This document shows positions 33,802 to 46,497 of a stretch of DNA of 64,000 nt, one piece after another. The notes below the pieces were generated by a model that saw nothing but the letters and a program-made list of their open reading frames with translations, was not told the DNA's origin and did not search any database. Position numbers and translations under genes: made by a program. Source of the stretch: Lathyrus oleraceus (lineage: Eukaryota > Streptophyta > Magnoliopsida > Fabales > Fabaceae); assembly GCF_024323335.1 (NCBI RefSeq), contig NC_066583.1, positions 359,234,377 through 359,298,376 on the forward strand. The letters are read 5' to 3'. The first letter of the stretch is position 1, and the number at the start of each line of letters is the position of its first letter.

Positions 33802-34858
33802 GTCATTTACCGATGACAACTGCATGACAACTTCAGAAAAGCGAAACCATTTACCGATGGTTAAAAACTGGAAACTTGATATTTACCGATATCAACTTCA
33901 GCGAGACCATTTACCGATGGCTGCTGGGAAACAACTTCTGAAAAACGAAACCATTTACCGATGGTTAAAAACTTGATATTTACCGATATCAACTTCAGCA
34001 AGACCATTTACCGATGGCTGCTGGGAAAATAACTTGAGAAAAACAGAACCATTTACCGATGGTTAAAAACTTGATATTTACCGATATCAACTTCAGCAAG
34101 ACCATTTACCGATGGTTGCTGGGAAATAATTTGATGTAGAAAGGAAGCAAGACCATTTACCGATGGCTGCTGCAACTGGGAATTCGATATTTACCGATAT
34201 CGAAGAAAACTGGGCCATTTACCGATGGCATCTCTGCTTGGAGAGGAACAAAAATCTTTGTGGTAGAACCAGCCAAGACGTTTACCGACGACTTCTGGGG
34301 ATTTTGATTTTATTAACAAGAAAGATAACACATGACCAGACATTTACCGATGACTGGGGTGAGACTCGATGTTTACCGACATCGAAAGACGATGTTTACC
34401 GACATCCAAAAATGACCAGACATTTACCGATGACTGGGAGAAACTTTATTGGGAAGAGAAAAACAAATATTCGCCACCGGAAACCAAATAGGACATTTAC
34501 AGATGACTCTACTGGGGATTTCTAGCTGGGGAATTATCAGACATTTACCGATGACTGAGGGAAAGACTCGATGTTTACCGACACCGAAACAATGGTGTTT
34601 ACCGACACCAAAAATGACCAGACATTTACCGATGACTGGGTGAGACTCGATGTTTACCGACATCGAAAGATGATGTTTACCGACATCCAAAAAATGACCA
34701 GACATTTATCGATGACTGGGTGAGACTCGATGTTTACCGACACCGAAACAATGGTGTTTACCGACACCAAAAATGACCAGACATTTACCGATGACTGGAA
34801 CTTAGACTCGATGTTTACCGACACCGAAACAATGGTGTTTACCGACACCAAACAAAGA
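33802..34858 (-). repeat. array of 31 short inverted repeats with common loop (3' UTR of C)
   Basis: The hexamer TTACCG (CGGTAA in the element's sense) occurs 31 times in about 1,050 bases, counting two variants (TTACAG, TTATCG). Almost every copy is flanked by complementary arms, and the arms fall into several classes: AACCAT/ATGGTT, TTGATAT/ATATCAA, TTCGATAT/ATATCGAA, TCGATGT/ACATCGA, TGGTGT/ACACCA, GTCAT/ATGAC, and CCAG-A-CAT/ATG-A-CTGG with one A-A mismatch. The left half alternates the CCAT and GATAT classes. The right half cycles the CAGACAT, CGATGT and GGTGT classes in longer units. Nothing here is coding. Confidence 0.9.
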
Positions 34859-35590
34859 ACACACGCGGGTGTTGACATGACACTTACTGGTATCACAGGA
34901 ACGACATCTTAGATATGTCAAGGCACGATTGATCACTTGCTGGGTATCTTACTGAGGAGAAACAATCTTTCTGTCACCATCGGGTGAGGAAATAAACCTC
35001 TGTGGGGATAACCAATTCTGAAGGATGTCGAAGCCACTGTAGCAGACTTGCTGTGCTGATGTTGAACAAAAAAGATCCACCTCTGTTGGGGATACGGTCT
35101 GGTGGGGTTTCGAACACATGAATGCATATGTTTGAATTTTTCTATGGCGTAATGCTCCATATAGAATGGAAATGCTACGCAGTTTTGAGGATGCAATGAT
35201 CACTATATGCAAAATGCAAAATGATGAGGACTCCGCCGGGGAGTACACAGGACGACTGTGCTGAGAAATCTTCAATACAATTCCGCCGGGGAAACAATAC
35301 AACTGCTAGGGAACCATCAATACAAATCCACTAGGGGAGGACAAGGCAACTCGTTGGGGAGTAATAAAGCAGCTTGCTACTGACAAAAGTAAAATTGCTG
35401 GGGATATCCCCATTAATCCACAGGTAGGATAAAACTCCGTTTGGGGAAAAAACTGCTCCGCTGGGGAAGATAAACCAGGCAACTTTCTGGGGATAAGTCT
35501 CATGCAAACCTCAGATATGATAAACTCTGCTTTGGGAAATAACTGTTACTCTGCCGGGGACGACCCACACAATGCACAGGTAGAATAGAC
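34859..35590 (-). other. 3' UTR of element C with PBS-like motifs
   Basis: Non-coding. On the plus strand the motif CTCYGCYGGGGA recurs at short intervals, for example near 35230, 35282, 35455 and 35552. This is the reverse complement of the TCCCCAGCAGAGT-like motifs of element A, as expected for the opposite orientation. Confidence 0.6.
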
Positions 35591-36020
35591 TCAAGCTGGG
35601 GATGCACACACTGATCTGATACTGAAACCTGTCCAATCCACTGGTGGGATGAACTCTGCTGGAGAAATATTTCGTGAAACCCGCTCCACTCGGGGATAAC
35701 AATCGAAAGATTGACCAAAGAGTGCATGAGATATATTATCTATAGCCGTCAAAACGTAGATAATAAACTCGCATGGAAGATTATCCATAACCGGGTTGTA
35801 GGTTGTTAAATGAATAATCGACCGACATCATCCTGAAGAGAGCGAAGGCAAACTTGTTAAAGGATGGACATTCGATTCCACAAGGAATACGAATCTTACT
35901 CTGCTGGAGATAACAATCGAAAGATTGACCAAAGAGTGCATGAGATATATTATCTATAGCCGTCAAAACGTAGATAATAACCTCGCATGGAAGATTATCC
36001 ATAACCGGGTTGCAGGTTGT
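35591..36020 (-). repeat. 214-bp tandem duplication (3' UTR of C)
   Basis: Two copies spaced by 214 bases contain GAAGATTATCCATAACCGGG and TTATCTATAGCCGTCAAAAC. The unit matches the 214-bp duplication in element A (13838-14255). Confidence 0.8.
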
Positions 36021-38230
36021 TAAATGAATAATCGACCGACAAGAAAGGCATCGGTACCAGGACTAGGTATGCAAAGACGACCAATCAAAAGAGGATAAAG
36101 TTGCTAACTCGGAGCAAGTATCCAAAAGGAAAGGGCAGACCCGATGGGGACAATACTGCTTGATCAAAGCAAGTATCCAAAGGGAAAAAGAATATCAACA
36201 CCGCAAACCGGATACTGATAACTGCAAGGAGGGGATTACATCTACCGGTTTGTAGGTAGAAAACCACAGAAAAGTAACCAGTCATCGATAGGATGAGCAC
36301 ACAGGGTTAACTCCAACAAGGGGATGAAAGTGGGATTTTACAACTACCAGCCAGTAGGTAGAAAACCATAGAAAGGTAACCAGTCATCGATATGATGAGC
36401 ACAAAGGGTTAACTCCACCAAGGGGAGAACGTGGGATTTTACAACTACCAGCTTGTAGGTAGAAAACCACAAAGATAGGACTTACAACTACCGGTTTGTA
36501 GGTAGAGGCCACCAAACAATCTGCTGAGAGACAGAGTGAGAAAAAAGGATTTACAACTACCGGGTAACGGGTAGAAGACCGTAAAGAAAGGACTTACAGC
36601 TACCGGTTCGTAGGTAGAAGCCAACAAATTCCGCTGAGGATAAGATGAATGAGTGCCGGTTAGTGAACGACTATTCATTTATGCCCCAGGGAAGCACAGG
36701 AGACAGCCAACAGGAAGCCAATTTAGGATCGATCCAAAAAGGCAGACCGAAACAAGACTCATCCTAATGAGGAAAGAACTCAATAGGGAAAACCCATCCC
36801 GTTATGTGTGGGAGGGAACGGAAACAACCGTCATCCACGAGGATGTATCTCAGTGGGGAAATGGCAGGAAAGGATAGACACTTTCTGCTTAAGGGGTTGG
36901 CTCTACATGGAGAGATCAGACACACCCACATCTGCTAGGGGAAAATCTACTGGAGAGATTCTTATCACCAAACAGCAAGAGGCAACAATCAACAGATACA
37001 TGGCAACAGCTGCAACATGAGTATCCAAATGCTATGATTATGCATGTATGCGTTCTACCTAAAATGTATGATGAATGCTGACAAACAGACATGCTCAAAC
37101 CACAGGTCCGGAAATCAATCATCCGGAGAGAAAACCAAAGTCACCAGAGAGCCAAGAAAATCCACTGGAGACTGGGATATTAGGGAGCAACACCATCCTG
37201 CAGGGAAGGAAGAGCCACAAGAGGCTTCCGGAGGGATCGTCGGTCACAACCGGAGAACAGAGTTCAACATACTGGCGGACGCGCCACAACAACTCGTGCT
37301 GGAAATCAGATATACCAAGGAGCAACCAGATCTCTGATGAGGATAGATAGGCATAGAGAAAGCTCATCATGCCAACAACTCCGCTCGGGGATCTATCTGA
37401 GGACATGATGGAGTACTGGATTGCCAATCCACCGAATACTGAATCTTCCAAGAAAAGCACCCGTGTTGGGGGGAGATGAAGACTGCTCTGCTGGAGAGAG
37501 GAAAGTTGAAGTCTTCAATAAACACTCTGTTTGGGGAACTGCCCCACAAAAGTATTTCCACAGCAACTTTGCTGGGAATGCCCCACGATAGGGCTCAAAC
37601 AAACCTATACTGGAGATGCCCCACAATAGGGCTAACAGGGGCTTGGAGGAAGAAAGTTGTACTGCCGGGAACATGAAGATAAACAACTTCAACCAAACTG
37701 CACTGAGCAACCTTGCTGAGGAGAAACCATGAAAATGTTCTGTAGGACAAAGATACAGTCATGCTTGAGATACAAACAATTGTCTTACCTGTTGATAATC
37801 ATACCACCCTTGGGAGAGCACTGCAGGTCTCCTAAGTATTCTTCCATCATTATGAAGGTTCACTTTGTTTAAGAACAATTTGTGAAAAATTTGTTTATTT
37901 TGAAAACAATGATACTTTATCAATTAAAACATGCAAAGCATTTGTTGAGTTAAAACAAATAAGAGTGCAAATAATTGGATAAAAGCTCAAATTAATGTGA
38001 TGGAATGGTAGTCTGCAAAGGGCAGGACTCCATAGATCTGTACAAGTTTGAAATCGATGATATATATTGGAGAGGGCTACATTGAACATAATGACCTTTC
38101 CTCTACCATTCCGAATTTTCGATGTATTCGGGGCTTCAGTTGACGACGAATCGAGAATCCCTGACGGATGACAGATATAGAGCACAGTCTTGTCAAGATG
38201 CAGTTACTTGCCAAATCCCTAATTTTTGCC
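36021..38230 (-). other. 3' UTR of element C, remainder
   Basis: At 36240-36620 several units contain TTTACAACTACCRGYYTGTA, related to the 126-bp repeat of A. From about 36650 to 38230 the sequence matches the early 3' UTR of A in style (PBS-like motifs, short incidental ORFs) with no recognisable protein domain. Confidence 0.5.
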
Positions 38231-38379
38231 TAGATTGCCCCAGTGTGAGGTGTTCAATCTAGCGGGATGCAAATTCTTTTTTCAATGTCTCTAACTTTTG
38301 CCTGGATCGCCCTTTCGGGTTTTCAATCCACCGAGACGCTCCTTTTTGCCTAAGTCGCCCTTTGGGGTGTTCGACTTAG
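38231..38379 (-). other. post-pol tandem hairpins of element C
   Basis: Read on the minus strand, H1 pairs CTAAGTCG (38379-38372) with CGACTTAG (38357-38350), H2 pairs TGGAT (38330-38326) with ATCCA (38307-38303) around an inner CCC GAAA GGG, and H3 pairs TAGATTG (38261-38255) with CAATCTA (38237-38231) around a partly paired CCTCA/TGGGG. Order and spacing match element D. Confidence 0.75.
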
Positions 38380-38400
38380 CGAGTTGTTTTGCTTTTTTTT

Positions 38401-38738
38401 TTAGGCGAAGTATTTCTTGACTGCATCGGGATTCACAGGAGGAGTGAACTTCTTCATCCATTGTAGTAAGTGTCAGAACACTGCCTGAAAAGGCTCTTTT
38501 GACAACATATGGACGTTCATGGCTTGCAGAGTTCACTTGCCCCTGGAATTGGGCACGAAAGACAAGACTTTCTTGAGCACAAAGTCACCTTCTCGGAACA
38601 CACGAGGCTTGACCTTCTTATCGAATGCTTTTTCACTCTCTGCTGATATGACTGTCCATGACACATGGCAGTTGATCTCTTCCTTTCGATCGGATTCACT
38701 TGGTCGTAGTGACTCTGAATCCATTCAGCATCAGTCAA
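38401..38738 (-). pseudogene. pol: integrase C-terminal remnant of element C
   Basis: On the minus strand the sequence encodes DAEWIQSHYDQVNPIERKR, then after a frame break KAFDKKVKPRVFREGDFVLK, then PYVVKRAFSGSVLTLTTMDE, and after another shift VNPDAVKKYFA with a TAA at 38401-38403. This is the end of Ogre integrase, in order but in at least three frames. The catalytic core is absent. It is followed directly by the post-pol hairpins. Confidence 0.75.
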
Positions 38739-38754
38739 CTTGGGACTTCGAGGG

Positions 38755-38855
38755 TGCTATTTTCTTTTGTTTCTTTCTTTCTTTTTCTTTCTTTTGATTT
38801 GGATTTCTTTTGATTTTGCACCCTCCTCTTTTTTTTTCTTTTTTTTTTATATGCC
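38755..38855 (-). repeat. A-rich low-complexity tract inside the pol remnant of C
   Basis: On the minus strand the tract is rich in AAAAGAAAG-type sequence and separates the pre-RT linker from the integrase tail. It takes the place of the whole reverse transcriptase, RNase H and integrase core. Confidence 0.8.
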
Positions 38856-39083
38856 CCAGTTGGCTGTTCTGCTGATTCTCGAGATGCAGTTGAGTGATCT
38901 TCTTTTTTGCTCAAGAAGTCGGGAAATCTCGTCAGGAATCCCTTCAACATCATCTTCTTCCGCTTCGAATACAGGGAATTCAAAATTGGGAGATGACGTC
39001 CGATCATTATGTTCAATGGGTTTGAGAAACAACCTGCATAAAGATTTTGATATGAAAAGCTTTTTGGAAAACAAACAAGACAA
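38856..39083 (-). pseudogene. pol: pre-RT linker remnant of element C
   Basis: The minus strand encodes SPNFEFPVFEAEEDDVEGIP followed by DEISRLLEQK, the acidic segment preceding reverse transcriptase in Ogre pol. It breaks off at the A-rich tract within the glutamate/lysine-rich part. No catalytic RT residues are present. The sequence between it and gag (39084-39458) is non-coding and could hold the pol intron. Confidence 0.65.
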
Positions 39084-39458
39084 TCGTTATGCAGATGAAA
39101 AGATTGCTTTTATTCCTGTTTTTTAAGGTTTTTTGTGATCACCAATTTCATGCAAAAAGCGAAAAGGGAAAACAAATGGAAAAACAAATGTTTAACATGA
39201 ATTTATTTGAAAGAAAATATCATTGCACAAAATAATGCCAACAATGTCATCACTTCTCCTTTTGGCATGGGAGAAGGGTTTTTAAACAAAGTGATTATTG
39301 CTCTGACTTATGAACCACTGTAGGAAAGCCCACAGTGACCCAATTGTGATAGATCCCACCGGGGATGACAACTGTCAGTATCTCTTGCATCAGCAGCTTC
39401 TGTTTTCTGAACAACCCTTCTGAAGAAAAAGTCGGCGCCAGCCCAGGACTTGTTATCT

Positions 39459-40292
39459 TCAGGCTTGATTGTCACGGGGACCCAAATCTTCAAAGTTCAG
39501 AATACCTGACCTCACGAGGTCTTGAACCTTCATCTTCAGCTGGAAACAACTATCCACATCATGACCAGGAGCACCCGAATGATACACACACTGCTGTTCA
39601 GGCCTATACCACCACCGAGGGTTGACGGGTATAGCCGGCGGGTCTCTGGGAGTAATCAAGTTCCGCTCTAACAGAGAGGGATACAGTTCGGCGTAGGACA
39701 TGGGGATTGGATCAAAAATGATCTTCTTCCTCTCATTACTTGTACCGACTTGATTATCATTGTGAGGCTGGGAAGCCTGCTGCTGAGGACGATGTTGTTG
39801 ATGCTGATACTGCTGAGTTGGCCTTCTCTGCTGTTGGGGTTGAGTAGCTGGAATAGTCACAGCAGCAGCCTGACGATACTGTCCTCTGTTTGCGCTCCTC
39901 CGACGGTGCATAGCATTTGTTTCACTCTCTCCCCTGTTGGGTGCCCCAGAGGATGGCTTATTAGAACCGGAAGAACTTGAAGAGCCAGGATGGCGAACCG
40001 GAGTGCGGGTTGCTCTGACATTAACAGGCTCTGCAGCAAGAGGCTGTTTACTGATTCTGATCCCCTTCAATTCATCACCCACGGCATAATCATCGACGAG
40101 AATAGTGACAGCAGCATTCTCATGAACGGGTACATCCACTGGTGGAGCACGGTGGACTGGTGGAATCACGGCTTCCAGTCTCTGGGCTAAGGCACGCAGC
40201 TCCTCTTGCCCCTGAACAACTCCTTGCATCATCGTCATAAACTGGGCCATGTTTGCCCTCATCTCAGCCAACTCTGCTTGAACCTGATCCAT
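39459..40292 (-). CDS. gag: reduced gag-like protein of element C
   Basis: A 277-residue ORF beginning MDQVQAELAEMRANMAQFM, the usual N-terminus of Ogre gag, with a probable coiled coil in the first 45 residues. A low-complexity region follows (SSSSSG near residue 111, glutamine-rich near residues 150-175). Then come MSYAELYPSLLERNLITPRD, the zinc-binding motif CVYHSGAPGHDVDSC (about residues 239-253) and KMKVQDLVRSGIL. The core capsid-like domain expected between the N-terminal part and the linker in full-length Ogre gag is missing, as in element A. The frame is intact. The protein could still bind RNA but probably cannot form particles alone. Confidence 0.78.
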   Translation of the reverse strand: MDQVQAELAEMRANMAQFMTMMQGVVQGQEELRALAQRLEAVIPPVHRAPPVDVPVHENAAVTILVDDYAVGDELKGIRISKQPLAAEPVNVRATRTPVRHPGSSSSSGSNKPSSGAPNRGESETNAMHRRRSANRGQYRQAAAVTIPATQPQQQRRPTQQYQHQQHRPQQQASQPHNDNQVGTSNERKKIIFDPIPMSYAELYPSLLERNLITPRDPPAIPVNPRWWYRPEQQCVYHSGAPGHDVDSCFQLKMKVQDLVRSGILNFEDLGPRDNQA

Positions 40293-41303
40293 AATCCTCT
40301 GATGATCGAGTCTGGTTGAGTACCGATGCGGTCTTCGATCAGCTATCCTGTCTCAGTTAAGAACCAAAGTGAGGAGTCTCTCCAAACATGTCTGTAATGC
40401 AAGATATGTGCATGATATGCATGATATGGGGATGCTATTTTATCATGAATGATCCTGAAAAGGATATGCGTATGCGAGTTAACTTTTTTCATGCATTATT
40501 ACTTTTTTTTTTGAAAAAATAAACATGTTATGATGCAAATGATGGAGCCAAGACTGACAGGCTGTGCATCTTAGAACACCGGATCGGAGCTTTGGCTTGA
40601 ATTCTGATCACAAACATCTGAAACCCAAAGTCAACCTGATCAACTGGCATCTGAACCCATATCTGGAGAACTGAGTCACCATCTGAGCGAGTACCCTCAA
40701 ATTCAGCCCAGGGATCCGAAATAAACGGAACCCTCTGATCAATACCAGGGTCAAACCTCCGGCGTCCAGAAATATAACTCGTAGTCACTATCAGTACCAG
40801 GAGTCACCAACTGTACCTGTTAAAATGATCAACCCTTCCCCACTCACAGGTGTAGTCTAGGCCAGGGTAAGGTCGAGAGAAACACAGCATAAATAACCTT
40901 TCGCAGAATATCATCATATACACACCTGAAGTATGCAACGACAATATTCCACCAGGGTCTGAACTGTTCGTGATATCAATGTTCCGCTGAGTGGCACAAT
41001 ACCACCCGCTTCCCATGAATCACTCTATTCCTAGGTTTCCTAGATTTCACTCATGGTCTGGGTATTGGACCTTTTACCTCAAGTAACTCCCACCCCAACA
41101 AAGAGAAACAGACAACCAGCCAGATGAACAGATGAATATGAATGAATGCAAACATTAATGCAAATAATAAATGCAAACAGTAAATGCAAATATATACAAA
41201 GAATGCAATAAAACAGTGCAAAGCAACCAAAACCCTAACCTAGAGAGCGCTAGGAGAGACTCGCTTAGGGAAGATGGACCAGCACAGGTCAACTTCTCTT
41301 GTA
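40293..41303 (-). other. 5' leader of element C
   Basis: About 1 kb between PBS and gag with no ORF1. Non-coding, related in layout to the leader of A. The minus strand contains a TTGCATTACAG acceptor-like sequence around 40391-40401, weaker than the one in A. Confidence 0.5.
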
Positions 41304-41321
41304 TCCCCAGCAGAGTCGCCA
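41304..41321 (-). other. primer-binding site of element C (tRNA-Arg type)
   Basis: On the minus strand TGGCGACTCTGCTGGGGA begins two bases after the 5' LTR end, identical to the PBS of element B. Confidence 0.88.
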
Positions 41322-41323
41322 GC

Positions 41324-44300
41324 TGTCGCATTACGCGAAAAACCGGCGGGAAAACAAGAACAACAGAGCCGCCACCGTGCGTTATTTATCCCAAAAGAGG
41401 GAAAGGAAACGCTCAGAGTAAACCTGGAAAAGACATGGTCTCGCGACCAAAGAGAATGGGATCGGGAGTCGGTTATGCGAAGGGAAGGTATTAGCACCCC
41501 TACGCATCCGTCGTACTCGACGGGATCCACGCACAATAGGAAGGAAAATGGTTGCTAAAACACTGCTCAAACACACACACACTGGCTGAAAGAGACACAG
41601 GAAAACAGACTGAAACTGACTCGGCAGGATATCGTATCCTGGGCCTACTTAGTCTATCAGGCATAGACATCAGAGTCGAAGTAGTTCGGACCGGGGAAAC
41701 GACACATGCTCGCTAGGATATCGCATCCTATGCATACATATCTCCTTGGACGAAGGAGAATCAGAGCATTCGTAGCTCGGCTGACACGCACACAAACAAA
41801 CACATGCAAAGGCAAACATGGAGCCTGAATGCCAATCACTGGACTTACATCAGCATCCGAACCAAAACAAACCCACACTGGAACCCGAATGCCACTCGAT
41901 GGACTTACATCAGCTTCCAAGCACACAACAACACACACAGGAGGGTTGAAGACAAAAGGTGGAAAAAGAAAAAGGGCGGAAAAGAAAAAGGCGCCCGGAG
42001 AGATCAGCTCATCTCCTGCCTACGTACCTCACCTGGTATGAGGATCAGGGCGACGTAGTTCCCCTACGCAGGGAAAAGGACTAGCCTAACCAGATAACAG
42101 AGGGAGACACAACACTAGGGAGACTACGACTCGAACCTAGATGTTGTCATGCAAAGTCGTCCCTAAGTTAAGGTTTCTAGCTAACTTGCACAGGAAGCAA
42201 GCCTATCCTAAACATGACTTGCACAGGAAACAAGCCACACCTAACCTAACTTGCACAGGAAGCAAGGGTCTCGATTGCAACTAGGGCAAGAGAAAGGGGA
42301 GGTCTCAATCGCAACGAGGGCGAGAGAAGAGAATTAGTGTTAGTTGTTAGTCAAACTCGACAAGACATCGCATCTCGTGCCTACGTATCTCGTCTGGACA
42401 TGAGAATCAGAGTTGCCGTAGTTCGGCTAAACTATTCCTGTTGGTTTGTGTTTTTTAAGTGGACAACGTCACTGCGCAATCTACCTGATGCTCGACCTTT
42501 GGAGACTTACTCACCTGTAGTAGAAGGAGTTAACGTATCCTTAAGAGGGAATAATGTTTGTTTGTGTTTTAGGAAAGCTCAAGCAAGAAAGGAAGTCCTA
42601 TACGAAGGAACCGTGCTACTTTAATTGACATGCAAACGAGACTACGCGGAGTCTAACAAACCTAGGGGACACAATCACACCACACACAAGCACATACAGC
42701 ATAAAATAAACACACCAACAAGGGGGGCTCAAACATCAAGGCTAGGTTTTAGTCGAGGGGTCATATCAACCTCAACAAACAAACCTCTGGAATTGGGTAG
42801 ATGTTGCTCTTAACCTTGCCATTGAGGGGCTAAGGTGAAGCAGATGAAAGGAGATGAGGGGTGTGCCTCATTGCTCTTATCCCTGGTCAGGGAGAGCATT
42901 TGACAAGAATGTGTGGGTTCAGAAAGTGGGAACCCTTCTACACATTTGATACTGACTCAACTGTACAATTGTACAAGATCTTGGGTTTGTATCTGCAATG
43001 CATCAACACAGTGGTGTGAGCAAAGCAGATGACACACAGAATAGCAGGGGATAGGTTGCATATCCCTTGGGTTCTGCCAATTGCCTCTTCACTTAGGAGG
43101 TATTTGACTATGTACAGGGACAAATTGTAAACATCCACAAACATTGCCTCTTAAGGAGGACTTCAGACAGTTGCCTGGCCAAGTAACAGGCCAGGTCTTC
43201 CAGACTACATGAAGATTAGAAATATACCTCAATGCAAATTGCTTAATAAGCAAAGCAAAGCAAAAGTTCACAAGGAACTGAGCAACTAAAAGCACCTGAA
43301 ATAGTCAAGCAGATGTTAGTATGCAACTTCAAAAGCTAAAGCAAAGGAGGTAGGAATCAATAGTCAATACAATTAACAGATGTGCAAAGCACACTGCTCA
43401 AGGCATATGAGCCAAGCAACCTACAAAACAAAGAGGTTAAACAATGATATTCAGGCAAGCTCAATCAAAAAGAATTGGTCTCATTGGTCATTTGTTGGTC
43501 AACCTGAAAACATAAGCTCAAAGGTAAGTAACAGGACCACTAGGGCAAGCCTAGGGTCAAAAGAGAATGAAAAAGCCAAAACAGCAAAGGGCAAACATCC
43601 AAAATCATGTTCAAACAATCAAGAATCAATGCCAATTGGTTTCACATTCATATCAATCACTATCATCATTTCATGAACAATTTAAGTCAAGGCATGGCAT
43701 TTAGAAGCTCATAGAAGTCAACAGAAAGACTTGCATCAAAAGTCAACTCAAACATTTCCAAAAATCATCAAATAAATCATGATCAATCCTAACACATATC
43801 ATGGTAAGCATGTCAAATTTCATCTCATTTGGTCAAGTGGAAGGCAGTCAATGAAAATCATAAAGTCAAAGCAATTTTGAACATGCTCAAAGAAGTCAAC
43901 CAAACATGCATCAACTTGAAAAATTCATAAACCAGTGATAACACATGATAAATGAATGGGATCAACACCATGGCAAAGCTTGAGATGTCTAGTATTCACA
44001 TGTAAAATTTCATGATCATCCAGTAAAGTATGAGAATTTCACAAATGAAATGGCAACATGTATCACACAAGTCAACATTTTGGTCAAACAGGGGAGAAAA
44101 TCTCAAACAATTAGGAAACGCCACAAATAATTCCAAGAAAATTCACATGTAAACTAGACATACAAGAGTAGGTTCATGCAAAAATTCACATCAATTGGAG
44201 GTCAGGAAGCATGGTATCAAAAATCATGAAGTTGCACATCAATGGTGTGACAGAAATTGTCACACCCTACTTCAAAAATTCATAACTCACAATCCAGACA

Positions 44301-46497
44301 AGATAAATTCACAAACTCTATACCAAAATCACCATGAATGTGTCTAGTTTGTGTACAAAAAATTTCAGGGTCATTGGATATATCATCATCATTTCACAAT
44401 TGAATTGGTAAAAGGTACAAAATATGCATACATGTCACAAACCCTAATACCATTTAAAATTCACTCATCCAAAAATTCAGGAAAAATCATGATAAAATAC
44501 TAGACATCAAGATGAACACAATGCAGAAATTCCCATGAATTTTGGATTTGAAATGAAGATGTTATGATTTTTTAAAGTTTGGTCACAAAATGAAATGAAT
44601 ATTGAAGAAAATAACATGAATAAATGAAATAATGTGACACCGAGTGGCAATTTTGTAATTCTGGGGGTCTTTTAATGAAACGGTGCGCAGCACCCCCAGA
44701 CGTGGCAAGCATTGATTCATCATGGCCAATGGAACAGGAACAAGTTCATGCAAACAGACCAAAACGAAATTCTGGAAAATGGGGTTTAGGGTTTTACTGT
44801 AGCATCAACACACATCATCTTCTTCAATCGAAATCGCAAGATTATTTTCCAGAAATGGCAAAACAACATATCAACAGAAATAACAAGCAATGCACATCAT
44901 GAATCTAAAAACCATTTACATTAATTCGAGCTCAACAATGTGAATCATGCAAGAACAATAATGAGCATAAAACTTAAAAGCTAGATTTCTCACACATGGC
45001 TCAATCGTTTAGCACGATTCAAAGCCCACAATACTCAGCAAGGCAAGGACTACACAAAACATGGCAACATTTTGAGAATAATAGAATTCGATACCTTACT
45101 TGATTTGGAAGAAATGGAGGAAACAATTGTTGTTTTGATGATACAAGCTCAAACAGAGGTCCACAAAGCTTCCAAAAGATGCATGGTTGAATGACTTTAG
45201 CTCAGTGATGCTTGAAACAAACCGATTCGAAATCTGCCATGGGAAGATGTTGATATAGAAACTGCCTTTCCTTTGTTTACAGTTGAAATGTGAGGCTCAC
45301 AACAACTTCCAGATGGTTAATGGGTGATGGAACAAGCAAGCAATGCATATGTTCTTAAGGGTTTTTTGCAGTTTCGAAAAATGAAGCAAATTGGGAGTTT
45401 TTGAGAGAATGAGTTTTTTCTGTGTTATGGAGGCAACTAGATAGGGTTTAGAATGACAGAAAATGTGCTTAAATGCTTCTGTTTAAGGTTGCATTAGTAA
45501 GAGCTAAACACAATTTGATTAATGGTAAGTTTTTGCTAATTGGTGGTTTTGGTTCACATGTGGAGGTGTAGTGGCTGGTGCACGAATTTGGGCTTACAAG
45601 CATGACCAAAATGACATTTCTGAACATTCCCAATTGGCCAAAATGAGTAAAATTGGTTATTTGGAAAACTCAAAATTCCAACTCACTTGAAATTAATTAA
45701 AGCAAGTTCAAAAAGGCCATTTTGCATGGTGATGTTTTGGTACATGAAAGTTACATTTTTGGAAAGAGGAGGTTAAATATGACTTGTTGGAAAAAACCTC
45801 ACCAAATTTGGCCAAATGGTTTGAGAGATATGGCCTTTTGAAGTTCAAGAATTTTTGAGATTGAATTGATCATAACTTGCCAACCATACATGGGAATTGA
45901 GTGTTCTTGGACTTTTTGGAAATGGGAGAACAATATCTTCAACTTTCATGTTGGGCAAAAATTCATTTGAAGCTTGTATCATGATGTAAGTTTAAGATCA
46001 AGAAGTTTCCATTTTTGGCAGTTAAAATTACATGTCCAGTTTCTATTTTTGGAAATTTCTGATTTTGCTTCAAATTCTTCAATGATGATGTTTGCCATGA
46101 TATAAGAGGCCTATTTGGACATGAATAAGCTCTCTCAAACCAAATCTATCCATCAAAACCATAAAATCAAACCCAGTTGACCAAGTTTGACTTTCTAGGG
46201 TTTCTGACTGATTGTGCATTGACTGATGACCTCTGAGCCTCCAATCTTTGACCTAAACACTTCAAATGGATCCCCAAGTCATGTGAACATGTTGGACCAA
46301 CCCTAGGGCCTTGGCTCAATGAGAAACACACTTGCTTGCTTGATTGACTGATCTCCTGATCAGTTTGACCTAATTCTCTTGATTGGCTTGCACTTGAGGC
46401 AAAGGGGACAATGCAATGCTATGCAGTGGACCATGTTATGTTATGACCTAATATGAGAATGTATGTACAATGATAGGTGCAAATTTGAGGTGCTACA
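41324..46497 (-). repeat. 5' LTR of element C
   Basis: A 5,174-bp copy of 28510-33667. It is 16 bp longer because of a short duplication around 41965-41990 (GGGCGGAAAAGAAAAA). The TATTTAAG candidate TATA box of the 3' LTR reads CATTTAAG here (about 45470), one of the changes acquired after insertion. Confidence 0.95.

Larger units (their letters stand above)
28510..46497 (-). mobile_element. element C: complete non-autonomous Ogre-like retrotransposon
   Basis: A 17,988-bp element on the minus strand, flanked by ACTGG duplications, with LTRs at 41324-46497 (5') and 28510-33667 (3'). Internally, read on the minus strand, it has a PBS, a leader, a reduced gag ORF, a pre-RT linker remnant, an A-rich tract, an integrase C-terminal remnant, post-pol hairpins, and a 3' UTR with 214-bp repeats and a dense hairpin array. 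It belongs to the same subfamily as element A (shared TGTAGCACCTC start, identical polypurine-like tract) but is older: I count close to 30 LTR differences, about 0.5-0.6%. It is inserted in the 3' UTR of D. Confidence 0.93.

Noticed and set aside
33802..34858. CRISPR-like appearance of regularly spaced repeats
   Set aside because: The repeats are short inverted repeats of variable arms without unique spacers of constant length. The setting is a plant retrotransposon 3' UTR, and no cas-like gene is present.
38735..39016. Lysine-rich minus-strand ORF in C
   Set aside because: Its basic tail is the A-rich tract. Only the pre-RT linker part has meaning, and that lies in another frame.
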